Part shown: positions 36,880 to 44,428 of the stretch, in pieces | How positions within the stretch are numbered: position 1 is the first letter of the stretch | Layout: the number at the start of each line of letters is the position of its first letter | DNA from: Candidatus Kuenenia stuttgartensis | GTDB lineage: Bacteria; Planctomycetota; Planctomycetia; Planctomycetales; Planctomycetaceae | Reading direction: 5' to 3' | NCBI GenBank assembly: GCA_945904015.1 | Contig: CAMDPK010000043.1 | Location: forward strand, 1 to 46,439 | DNA length: 46,439 nt | The notes under the pieces: model-generated | Database searches by the model: none | Seen by the model: the letters and a program-made list of their open reading frames with translations, nothing else | What the model was told of the DNA's origin: nothing | Position numbers and translations under genes: made by a program

Positions 36880-37046
36880 GACAAGTCTCCCGATGACGAA
36901 GAATTGGAATCGGAGCATTCTCAAACTGACGCCTCGCTCTGCCAAGGTTAGGCGGCCGGTTTCTGACACAAGCCCGAAGTTTTTGGCAGATTGAAAACCG
37001 GTGACTTGGCAAGGCTGCCGGCGAAGTCGGTGCGGACAAAAACGTC

Positions 37047-37111
37047 TTGATGCGTTTTTGATGCGCTTCCGCCGTGTCTTAACCCCGTTCTGATGCGGGG
37101 TGCGCTACGAT
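37047..37111 (+). promoter_or_regulatory. Candidate operator/promoter region of the APC permease gene
   Basis: TTGATGCG occurs at 37047-37054 and again at 37058-37065, exactly 11 bases apart, with a CTGATGCG variant at 37090-37097 and a TACGAT (-10-like) at 37106-37111. Direct hexamers one helical turn apart are the usual binding pattern of OmpR/KdpE-type regulators. No -35 is evident. Inference only. Confidence 0.4.
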
Positions 37112-37227
37112 CGCTCGACCGCTTTACGACGGATTCAGCCACGTTGTGGTGGACTGGCATTTCCGGGCACGCATCTCTTTCTCGGATGCGGCTCGCCATC
37201 GCGGCAATCAACGAAGGATGAAGTTCG

Positions 37228-39876
37228 ATGTCTCAATCTGACATTCCGAGTGGCCCTCCCAGCGAGCGGAAATTGGCTCGCGCGGCGCAAGTAATCGTCG
37301 TCAGCAGCGTGATGTTCTCGTTCATCTCGTACTGGCGGACGGCAGCGGTCGTGCTCTGCGATATGTCGAGCACGGTGTATTACATTGGCGCGATCGTCGA
37401 GACCGCGATCGGCAAAGCCGCGCCGTGGTTCATCGTGGGCGTGTTGCTGTTCAGCTACGCGATGCGCGCGGTTTACATCGAAAGCTGTGCTCTGTTCGTG
37501 CGCGGGGGCGTCTATCGCGTGGTCAAAGAGGCGATGGGTGGGTTTCTGGCAAAGCTGTCGGTCTCCGCGTTGCTGTTTGACTACATCCTGACGGGGCCGA
37601 TCAGCGGTGTGTCCGCGGGGCAGTACATTATCGGGCTGGGGTTGGAAGCAGCGGCTCGATTCGGTGGCATGCAGTTCGACGAAGGGATGCGGCTGGCAAT
37701 CAAGAGTTGGGGCTCGGTGCTCATCGCGTGTGGCATCACGCTGTACTTCTTCCGACAGAACCTGATCGGCATTCACGAATCGAGCGGCAAGGCGATGAAG
37801 ATCATGATCGCCACGACGGTCATGGGTGTCGTGATGCTCGTCTGGTGTGGCGTGACGTTGGCCGTCAAGGGGCCGGTGAATCCGCTCCCGTCGATAATGC
37901 CCGATCTGCACAAGAAGGTTGAGCTCAACGAGGCGGGAGAAGCGGTCCCCAAAATCAGTGCGGTGACTGGCGAGCAGGAAGACCCGCTGGGCTTTCTCGG
38001 TCATTCGCCGGCATTGTCTGATCCCGTGCGCGATCCGACGAGTTGGCTCAGTCTTGTCGGCTTGATTGGAATGGTGATCGCGTTCGGGCATTCCATTCTG
38101 GCGATGAGCGGCGAAGAAACACTGGCTCAGGTTTATCGCGAAGTCGAGGCACCCAAGCTGCCGAACTTTGAGAAGGCGGCGTTCATCGTGTTTCTCTACA
38201 GCCTGTTGTTGACGGGCACGATGAACTTTCTGGCGGTCTTGCTGATCCCCGACGACCTGCGCATGACGCAGTACTACGACAACTGGATTGGCGGTCTGGC
38301 CATGCAGATGGTTGGACCGCTGGAGGTTCGGCTGTTGCTGAATGCGTTCGTGGTGGTCGTCGGCTTTTTGATTTTGTCGGGAGCGGTCAACACGTCGATC
38401 ATCGGTTCCAACGGAGTGCTCAGCCGCGTGGCCGAGGACGGCGTTGTGCCGGATTGGTTTCTCAAGCCGCATCGCCGATTCGGCACGACGTCGCGAATTC
38501 TGTGGCTTATCACCGGCTTGCAGCTCTTCACGATCATCGTTAGCCGCGGCGACGTGATCCTCTTGGGCGAGGCCTACGCCTTCGGAGTTGTCTGGAGCTT
38601 CGTCTTCAAAACGCTCTCGATGGTGGTCCTGCGGTTCAAGAATCGCGAGCCGCGCGAGTTCAAAGTGCCGGGCAACATTCGCGTGGGCAACGTCGAAGTG
38701 CCGGTTGGTCTGACGCTGATCTTTCTGGTCGTCTTTGTGTCGGCCGTGGCGAACTTGTTGACGAAACAAGTGGCGACGGTCAGCGGGCTGATCTTCACGG
38801 CGGCGTTCCTGAGCATCTTTCTGGTCACGGAGCAGTTGCACGAAAAGCGTCTCCGTGGCGCGAAGCACACTCATCTGGATCAATTCAACCAGCAGGTCAC
38901 CGAAGAAGTCAGCGACGTGAGCATGGGTCTGTCCAACACGTACCACAAGTTGGTTGCGATCCGCTCGACACAGAATCTGTTCATGCTGGAGAAGGCTCTG
39001 GCGGAGACCGATCCGCTGACCACCGACGTCGTCGTCATGACGGCGAAGGTGGCTCCGCAAGGCAGCGAAGTGGGCACGGGCGAGTTGGCGCTGGATTCCT
39101 ACGACCAGCAACTGATGACTGCCGTGGTCGAGCGGGCCGAGCGGGCCGGCAAGAAAGTTCTGCCGTTGATCGTGCCGACCAACAACGGCCTGCATGCGGT
39201 GTTGAAGACGGCCAAGGACATTCGCGCTCACGAAGTCGTCCTGGGGGCGTCGAACAAATTCTCGGCCGAAGAACAGCTCGACCAGATTGCTTTTTATTGG
39301 ATCAGCCTGCACGGCGGTCAGCCGCCGGGATTGACGGTTCGCATTCTCAGCCGCGACCGGGACGTCTCCTTCGATTTGGGGGGTGGCAATCGCATTCCAA
39401 AAATCAGCGAACGGCAAGCTCGGTCGGTCGCGGAATTGCGAGCGGCCGGAGTCGGCGTGGATCGCGTGTTGCTCGCTCACGACGGCACGACGGTCAGCAG
39501 CGACCTCTTCAAGTCCGTGCTGACGATGCTCGATCCCGAAGTCGTTCTGGATTTGGCGTCGGTTACGCCCGCCGAGCCAACCACGAACGGTCACGGAACG
39601 GAACAACTTCGACGGGATCACGAGTTGGCTCGGCATCTCGGCCGAGAACTTCAAGTCCATTCGCCGGCTGACCAGCTTGGTCCGGAAATCGTCGAGATCG
39701 CTCACGAGGGACATTACGACCTGATCATCTTGGCGTTGTCCGCTGAGTGGTCGCACTCCAGCAGTTCTGCGAGGACGCCATGGACAGACTACGTCTTGCA
39801 ACACGCTCACTGCCTGGTCTTCTTGGCCGCTCCACCGGTGCTCCCGCCGGAAGTCGCCGAAGAGCCCGCCGATTGA
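37228..39876 (+). CDS. APC superfamily permease with C-terminal USP-like domains (KimA-like architecture)
   Basis: An 882-residue protein. The membrane part (about 20-540) has 11-12 helices and APC motifs: VRGGVYRVVKEAMGGF, ALLFDYILTGPISGVSAGQYI, the GEETLAQVYREVEAPK loop and NTSIIGSNGVLSRVAEDGVVPDWF. The cytosolic half (about 560-870) looks like two universal-stress-protein-type folds (VVMTAKVAPQGS.., LPLIVPTNNGLHAVLKTAKDIRAHEVVLGASNK; then DRVLLAHDGTTVSSDLF..YDLIILAL). KimA-type K+ importers have an APC core plus a USP-like c-di-AMP-binding tail. The downstream KdpDE-like genes support an ion or K+ role, but an amino-acid substrate cannot be excluded. AAGG lies 11 bases before the ATG. The stop codon abuts a repeat pair. 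Confidence 0.8.
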   Translation: MSQSDIPSGPPSERKLARAAQVIVVSSVMFSFISYWRTAAVVLCDMSSTVYYIGAIVETAIGKAAPWFIVGVLLFSYAMRAVYIESCALFVRGGVYRVVKEAMGGFLAKLSVSALLFDYILTGPISGVSAGQYIIGLGLEAAARFGGMQFDEGMRLAIKSWGSVLIACGITLYFFRQNLIGIHESSGKAMKIMIATTVMGVVMLVWCGVTLAVKGPVNPLPSIMPDLHKKVELNEAGEAVPKISAVTGEQEDPLGFLGHSPALSDPVRDPTSWLSLVGLIGMVIAFGHSILAMSGEETLAQVYREVEAPKLPNFEKAAFIVFLYSLLLTGTMNFLAVLLIPDDLRMTQYYDNWIGGLAMQMVGPLEVRLLLNAFVVVVGFLILSGAVNTSIIGSNGVLSRVAEDGVVPDWFLKPHRRFGTTSRILWLITGLQLFTIIVSRGDVILLGEAYAFGVVWSFVFKTLSMVVLRFKNREPREFKVPGNIRVGNVEVPVGLTLIFLVVFVSAVANLLTKQVATVSGLIFTAAFLSIFLVTEQLHEKRLRGAKHTHLDQFNQQVTEEVSDVSMGLSNTYHKLVAIRSTQNLFMLEKALAETDPLTTDVVVMTAKVAPQGSEVGTGELALDSYDQQLMTAVVERAERAGKKVLPLIVPTNNGLHAVLKTAKDIRAHEVVLGASNKFSAEEQLDQIAFYWISLHGGQPPGLTVRILSRDRDVSFDLGGGNRIPKISERQARSVAELRAAGVGVDRVLLAHDGTTVSSDLFKSVLTMLDPEVVLDLASVTPAEPTTNGHGTEQLRRDHELARHLGRELQVHSPADQLGPEIVEIAHEGHYDLIILALSAEWSHSSSSARTPWTDYVLQHAHCLVFLAAPPVLPPEVAEEPAD

Positions 39877-39940
39877 TCAGCCGGAACGCGCTAGCGTCCG
39901 GTTTTCGCATCAGAACCGGACGCTAGCGCGTTCCGGCTGA
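39877..39940. repeat. Inverted pair of CCGGAACGCGCTAGCGTCCGG palindromes
   Basis: 27-base perfect arms at 39877-39903 and 39914-39940 begin immediately after the permease TGA. Each arm is an imperfect palindrome around CTAG. It lies between the permease and the 64-residue membrane protein gene, so it may terminate transcription or set differential expression within the module. Confidence 0.88.
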
Positions 39941-39988
39941 TTGGCGTTTCGCAAAAGCCGAGTCGCGAAGAGGTCGAAGGAGACAGCG

Positions 39989-40183
39989 ATGAAACCGCGA
40001 TTCAAATTCCGCAACCCGCCCTTCAAATATCGGGTTCTGTTTGTCGCTGCCTTCCTCGCAGTGCCAGGAACATTGGCCGGGGCGATGGCGAGTCTGTACT
40101 TCGGCCGATTCGCAATTTGCATGGGCGTCGGAGCGTTGATCGGGGCCATCGCTGGTGCCTGGCTTGAGGCCGGTGCCGATTGA
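39989..40183 (+). CDS. 64-residue membrane protein
   Basis: A small protein with a basic start (MKPRFKFRNPPFKYR) and two hydrophobic stretches (about 16-35 and 38-58), AVPGTLAGAMASLYF and CMGVGALIGAIAGAW, with Gly/Ala packing motifs. It is probably a helical hairpin in the inner membrane with both ends inside. AGGAGA sits 5 bases before ATG 39989. The frame opens 16 codons earlier but without a site. It lies between the KimA-like permease and the KdpD-like kinase and could be an accessory subunit comparable in position to small Kdp peptides. I do not recognise a family. Confidence 0.7.
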   Translation: MKPRFKFRNPPFKYRVLFVAAFLAVPGTLAGAMASLYFGRFAICMGVGALIGAIAGAWLEAGAD

Positions 40184-40186
40184 CAA

Positions 40187-40240
40187 TGTGGTGCGACGCT
40201 CCGCGTCGCAATTCACGACGCGGAGCGTCGTGCCACAATT
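40187..40240. repeat. Inverted pair of GCGACGCTCCGCGTCGC palindromes
   Basis: Left arm TGTGGTGCGACGCTCCGCG.. at 40187-40208, right arm at 40216-40236, in opposite orientation with outer TGTGG/CCACA. It occupies the gap between the 64-residue gene and the kinase gene, ending about 30 bases before the kinase start. Confidence 0.82.
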
Positions 40241-40270
40241 TGCCGCTCAACCGCTCTATACTCCACCGCG

Positions 40271-42343
40271 ATGACTGACAATCACACCCATCCCGATGAA
40301 TCCTCTCTCGCAGCCTGTAGCCACGCTCGCCAGTGCGTGGGCGAGACCGCGAAAGACCCACGTTCTGGCGAACGTGGCTACGGGAATGCGGAACGACTGC
40401 TCGTGTGTGTTGGTCCGAGTCCCACGACCGTCAAGTTGCTGCACCGCGCCAAACAGATGGCTGCGGCCTTTGGTTGCGAGTGGCTCGCCGTGGCGGTGTC
40501 ATCCGGCGGCGAGGGCCATGCCAGCAATCAACGGCGGCAGCACATCGCGGAGCATCTGCAACTGGCCGAGCGACTCGGCGCGGAGACTCGCACGCTGATC
40601 GGTTTGAACGTTGCGGACACCCTGCTGGCTTATGCTCGCTCCCGCAACGTCACCCGAATTGTCGTCGGCAAGACCGCACAGCCGTGGTGGCGGCAAATCC
40701 TGTTCGCGACAGTCGTCGATGAATTGCTGCAACGCAGCGGTGAGATCGACATCTACGTCATTCGCGGCCAAGGCGAGTCGGACGACAACGTTGAGCCGCC
40801 GTCGTGGCACCGGCCGGGCAAGCTGTGGAAACAGTCTCTGGCGACGGCAGTCATCGTCGCCTTGTGCGGACTGTTGGGACGACTGAGCCGATTGCTGGGT
40901 TTGGCCGAAGCCAACATCGTCATGCTCTTTCTATTGGGCGTCGTGCTCGTGGCGACGCGCTACGGCCGAGGCCCGGCCATCGTGGCTGCCATCGTGAATG
41001 TGTTGGTGTTCGATTTCTTCTTCGTACCGCCGCATTTCAGCTTCACGGTACACGATGCCCAATACCTCCTGACGTTTGGCGTCATGTTGGGCATTGGTCT
41101 GCTAGTCAGCACGCTGACCGCACGCATTCACGAGCAGTTGACAGCCACGCAAATGCAAGAGCTTCGAACAGCAGCGCTGTATCGGCTCACGCAGCAGCTC
41201 AGTGAGGTGTCTGGCACGGAGTTCTTAATCCGCACGGCCAGCCAACGGCTGCGCGAGATGTTTCCCGGCGAGGTCGTGCTGTTCGCTCGCGAACCGAACG
41301 GTTCCCTGTTGCTGCGATTCGGCGAGGACACGAGCGTCGCCGGTCAACCAATCAACACTCAGGCGGCGCAGTGGGTCGCGATGCACAACCAGAACGCCGG
41401 CGCGGGCACCGACACGCTGCCCGATGCCACAGCGTTGTTTGTTCCGCTGATCGGAACACGGCAGACCATCGGTGCCGTCGGCATCAAGCCAGATAATTCG
41501 CAACGTTTGCTTGATCCCGATCAACGCCGACTCTTGGAAACGTGCGCCAGCTTGATCGCGTTGGCGATCGAGCGCGACCTGTCGTTGCTGGAGGTTCAAG
41601 AGTCGCAACTGAGCGTTCAAACCGAGCAGATGCGGAGTTCGTTGTTGAGTTCCGTGTCCCACGATCTACGCACGCCGTTGGCCGGGATCGCCGGTGCCGC
41701 GAGTTTGCTCGCCGAACAGCGAGAGCAACTCCCCGCCGAACAGCAGCACGAGTTGGCGGTCTCAATCCTCGATGAAGCGGACAGACTCAATCGGCTGGTT
41801 GGCAACTTGCTGGATCTGACGCGGCTGCAAGCGGGCGCGATTCCACTGCAACGGGAACTGCAACCGATCGACGATGTCATCGGCGTTGTCCTGCGGCGAA
41901 TGGAGCGACAGCTTCGCGATCACTCCGTGCAAACCAACGTGCCGGTCGATCTTCCGCCGGTGCCGATCGACGAGATTCTGATTCAACAGGTGCTCATCAA
42001 CTTGCTCGACAACGCGACAAAGTTCGCACCGGCTGGCTCGCCGATTGAGCTGTCGGTCACTGCCACGGAATCCGCGTTGGTCGTGGAGGTCGCCGATCAC
42101 GGTCCCGGAATCCCGCTTGGCCAAGAGCAACGTCTCTTTGAAAAGTTCGTTCAAGCCGACCAGCACAAACGCAGCGGCAGTGGTCTGGGCTTGGCGATTT
42201 GCAAAGGCGTGGTCGAACTCCACGGCGGACGCATTGAGGCGCTCAATCGCACCGACGCCGACAGTGGCGCGGTCTTTCGATTCACGTTGCCGTTGGCGTC
42301 CGTAGGAATGCACAAGGCTCAGCACAATGGAAACCCATCATGA
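40271..42343 (+). CDS. KdpD-like sensor histidine kinase lacking the KdpD N-terminal domain
   Basis: A 690-residue membrane kinase. After about 42 residues comes a USP domain that opens exactly like the second domain of KdpD (ERLLVCVGPSP, about 43-165). Four DUF4118 membrane helices (about 190-290, ..LVATRYGRGPAIVAAIVNVLVFDFFFVPPHFSF) are followed by a GAF-like domain (about 315-440), HisKA with phosphorylatable His464 in SSVSHDLRTPLAG, and HATPase with QQVLINLLDNATKFAP, DHGPGIPLG and GSGLGLAICKGVVELHGG. The 200-plus-residue KdpD_N domain with its Walker motif is missing. Residues about 16-37 are encoded by a GTAG-headed inverted repeat. No good ribosome site precedes the ATG. GTG at 40337 is an alternative start. 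It overlaps kdpE by ATGA. Confidence 0.88.
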   Translation: MTDNHTHPDESSLAACSHARQCVGETAKDPRSGERGYGNAERLLVCVGPSPTTVKLLHRAKQMAAAFGCEWLAVAVSSGGEGHASNQRRQHIAEHLQLAERLGAETRTLIGLNVADTLLAYARSRNVTRIVVGKTAQPWWRQILFATVVDELLQRSGEIDIYVIRGQGESDDNVEPPSWHRPGKLWKQSLATAVIVALCGLLGRLSRLLGLAEANIVMLFLLGVVLVATRYGRGPAIVAAIVNVLVFDFFFVPPHFSFTVHDAQYLLTFGVMLGIGLLVSTLTARIHEQLTATQMQELRTAALYRLTQQLSEVSGTEFLIRTASQRLREMFPGEVVLFAREPNGSLLLRFGEDTSVAGQPINTQAAQWVAMHNQNAGAGTDTLPDATALFVPLIGTRQTIGAVGIKPDNSQRLLDPDQRRLLETCASLIALAIERDLSLLEVQESQLSVQTEQMRSSLLSSVSHDLRTPLAGIAGAASLLAEQREQLPAEQQHELAVSILDEADRLNRLVGNLLDLTRLQAGAIPLQRELQPIDDVIGVVLRRMERQLRDHSVQTNVPVDLPPVPIDEILIQQVLINLLDNATKFAPAGSPIELSVTATESALVVEVADHGPGIPLGQEQRLFEKFVQADQHKRSGSGLGLAICKGVVELHGGRIEALNRTDADSGAVFRFTLPLASVGMHKAQHNGNPS
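40317..40381. repeat. GTAG-headed inverted pair in the 5' end of the KdpD-like gene
   Basis: GTAG + CCACGC..GCGTGG (40317-40340) and CCACGTTCTGGCGAACGTGG + CTAC (40358-40381), heads outward, 65 bases in all. It is translated in frame just before the USP domain. Confidence 0.8.
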
Positions 42344-43038
42344 CCGCCTCCGCCCCCGTCATCCTGGTCATCGAGGACGAAGCCCCGATTCGGCGATTCG
42401 TGCGGATTTCGCTGGAGGCCGACGGCTATCACCCGATCGAAGCGACCACCGGCCAGCAGGGACTGCGCGAAGCCGAGAGCTTGCCGCCCGATGCGGTGAT
42501 CCTCGACTTGGGTCTGCCGGACGTCGATGGATTGGACGTCATCCGCCGCCTCCGTTCGTGGTCGCAAGTGCCGATCATCGTGCTCTCCGCCCGCGGACGA
42601 GAGACCGACAAGATCGCGGCGCTGGATGCCGGAGCGGACGACTATCTCACCAAACCTTTCGGTGCCGGCGAGTTGCTGGCCCGCATCCGCGTGGCCCTAC
42701 GGCACCGTCGACAAACGTCGGACGCGGCCGACAGCGCGGTGTTCCAAGTCGGTGAATTGAAAGTGGACCAATCCCGTCACGAGGTCTCTGTCGGGGACCG
42801 CGAAGTGCATCTCACGCCCACCGAATTCCGGCTGCTCGCGGTCTTGATCCGCAACGCGGGAAAAGTGGTGACTCATCGCCAACTGCTCAAAGAAGTCTGG
42901 GGCCCCGACAGCGTGCAGGAGTATCAATACCTGCGCGTCTACATGGGCCAACTCCGCCGCAAGCTCGAAACGGATACGACTCGTCCGCGTTATCTGCTCA
43001 CCGAGGCGGGCATCGGTTACCGTCTGGTCGATGAGTGA
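42340..43038 (+). CDS. kdpE: KdpE-like response regulator
   Basis: A 232-residue OmpR/PhoB-type regulator. The receiver domain (1-120) has VIEDEAPIRRF, phosphoacceptor Asp56 in VILDLGLPDVDG, LSARGRETDKI and Lys106 in DDYLTKPFG. The winged-helix DNA-binding domain (about 132-230) has HLTPTEFRLLAVLIRNAGKVVTHRQLLKEVWGPDSVQEYQYLRVYMGQLRRKLE, very close to KdpE. It overlaps the kinase by ATGA, so the pair is coupled. No kdpFABC operon lies in the window, so its target is more likely the upstream permease operon or a locus elsewhere. Confidence 0.92.
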   Translation: MTASAPVILVIEDEAPIRRFVRISLEADGYHPIEATTGQQGLREAESLPPDAVILDLGLPDVDGLDVIRRLRSWSQVPIIVLSARGRETDKIAALDAGADDYLTKPFGAGELLARIRVALRHRRQTSDAADSAVFQVGELKVDQSRHEVSVGDREVHLTPTEFRLLAVLIRNAGKVVTHRQLLKEVWGPDSVQEYQYLRVYMGQLRRKLETDTTRPRYLLTEAGIGYRLVDE

Positions 43039-43057
43039 CTGCGGACATGGGATCGCA

Positions 43058-44302
43058 TCATTTCTTGCCGACACAGACCAGATTTTTGGCCGTTCGCAGA
43101 AAGAACCGCCCTTGCGAGATCGCCGGCGAGGCATAGACCTCTTCGCCGAAATCGTTGCGAGCGAGTTCCTCATAGGCGGCTTGCGTGGCGTCGAGCACCA
43201 GCGTGCTGCCCGCTTCGTTGGTGAAGAAGAGCTTTCCATCGGCCGCGACCGGTGAGGCGGTGAACTTGTCGCCGAATCGTTTTCGCCAGACCAGCTTGCC
43301 CGTGTGAGCGTCCAGGCAGGAGCCGATCCCCTTATCGTCGGCGAGGTAGTACCGCTCGCCGACCAGAATCGCCGAGGGGACGAACGACGAACCGCGATCA
43401 TTTTTCCAGACGACGTGCGAGTCGGTGATGTCGCCGCTGCCGCCGGGTTTGATGGCGAAGTGCGTTCCGTTCGGGCCGCTGACGACGAACAACATTCCGT
43501 GACCGAACAGTGGTGTCGGCACGCACTCGCGCGCGAGCCCACGCAGCGTCCACAAACGGCTGCCGGTGCGCGGATCGTAGCCGTCCAGTTTTTCTGAGCC
43601 GCTCAGGACTAACTCAATTCGATCGCCGCTCGGCACGAGTTGCGGCGACGACCAGCTCAACCAAACTTCGGGACGATCTGACTTCCAGCGGTTCGCTCCC
43701 GTTTGCTGATCGAGTGCGATGACATACGACGCTCCGTAGTGATCGCACTGCACAATGAGTTTGTCCTCAAACAGCAACGGCGAACTAGCCGCCGCGAACC
43801 GATTCTCGAACGGGCCGTATTCCTCCGCGATCGCTCGCTGCCACAACAACCCGCCGTCGAGATCAAAACAAAACACATCACCGGTCCCAAAGAACGCGAA
43901 CAGCCGTTTGCCGTCCGTCACCGGCGAGGGACTCGCCATGCCGCTGCGTCCGTAGAACAACGTCGGCGCGGTTCCCCACAACCGCTGATGCCACCGTTCG
44001 CGCCCGGTGTCGCGATCAAAACAAATCACATGCAACTCGCCCTGATCGCGCCCCTCCGAAGCCGTCACGAAAACCTTGTCACTCCACACGACCGGATTCG
44101 ACGTGCCGATTCCCGGCAACGGCATCTTCCACAAGACGTTCTCCGTCGGAGACCACGTCGTCGGCACGCCGGTGTCCGACGTCACGCCATTCCGATTCGG
44201 CCCGCGCCAACCGGGCCAGTTTTCGCCGCGCACCTCACGGCCAGACTCAAACGCGATGAATGCCAGCAGCACCGCAATGACGGAAATGAGCTTTGATGAC
44301 AT
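43058..44302 (-). CDS. Exported PQQ-like beta-propeller repeat protein
   Basis: A 414-residue secreted protein. After a signal peptide (residues 1-26, ..GREVRGENWPG) it consists of PQQ-like propeller blades: WRGPNRNGVTSDTGVPTTWSPTENVLWKMPLPG, CFDRDTGRERWHQRLW, CFDLDGGLLWQRA, ALDQQTGANRWKS, GYDPRTGSRLWTL and CLDAHTGKLVWRKRFG. The WRGPNRNG opening is common in planctomycetal outer-surface proteins. There are no quinoprotein dehydrogenase catalytic residues, so this is probably a scaffold or binding protein. GAGG precedes ATG 44302 by 6 bases. It is convergent with kdpE. Confidence 0.9.
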   Translation of the reverse strand: MSSKLISVIAVLLAFIAFESGREVRGENWPGWRGPNRNGVTSDTGVPTTWSPTENVLWKMPLPGIGTSNPVVWSDKVFVTASEGRDQGELHVICFDRDTGRERWHQRLWGTAPTLFYGRSGMASPSPVTDGKRLFAFFGTGDVFCFDLDGGLLWQRAIAEEYGPFENRFAAASSPLLFEDKLIVQCDHYGASYVIALDQQTGANRWKSDRPEVWLSWSSPQLVPSGDRIELVLSGSEKLDGYDPRTGSRLWTLRGLARECVPTPLFGHGMLFVVSGPNGTHFAIKPGGSGDITDSHVVWKNDRGSSFVPSAILVGERYYLADDKGIGSCLDAHTGKLVWRKRFGDKFTASPVAADGKLFFTNEAGSTLVLDATQAAYEELARNDFGEEVYASPAISQGRFFLRTAKNLVCVGKK

Positions 44303-44337
44303 GGATGGCCTCGAAACAAAACCAAAAAGACAGGGAA

Positions 44338-44410
44338 CGCTAATCGGCGCTAATCCTCGCTAATCACGCAACCGAGGTGTCTGTCTCATTAGCGAAGATC
44401 AGCGAAGATG
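44338..44410. repeat. Inverted clusters of 10-base repeats (CGCTAATC / GATTAGCG)
   Basis: CGCTAATC at 44338, 44348 and 44358 with exact 10-base period. ATTAGCGAAG and ATCAGCGAAG follow in inverted orientation at 44388-44407. It lies between two minus-strand genes and is AT-richer than its surroundings. Confidence 0.65.
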
Positions 44411-44428
44411 AGTGTTCCAAAATCTGAT

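Noticed and set aside
37038..37059. AAAAACG..CGTTTTT hairpin as an intrinsic terminator
   Set aside because: The stem has only two G-C pairs and lies upstream of a gene. The direct repeats overlapping it are a better reading.
37135..39810. 891-codon open frame on the minus strand opposite the APC permease
   Set aside because: Composition is dominated by His, Gln, Arg and Asp without any domain, as expected for the antisense of a GC-rich gene. The plus-strand gene has clear homology and membrane helices.
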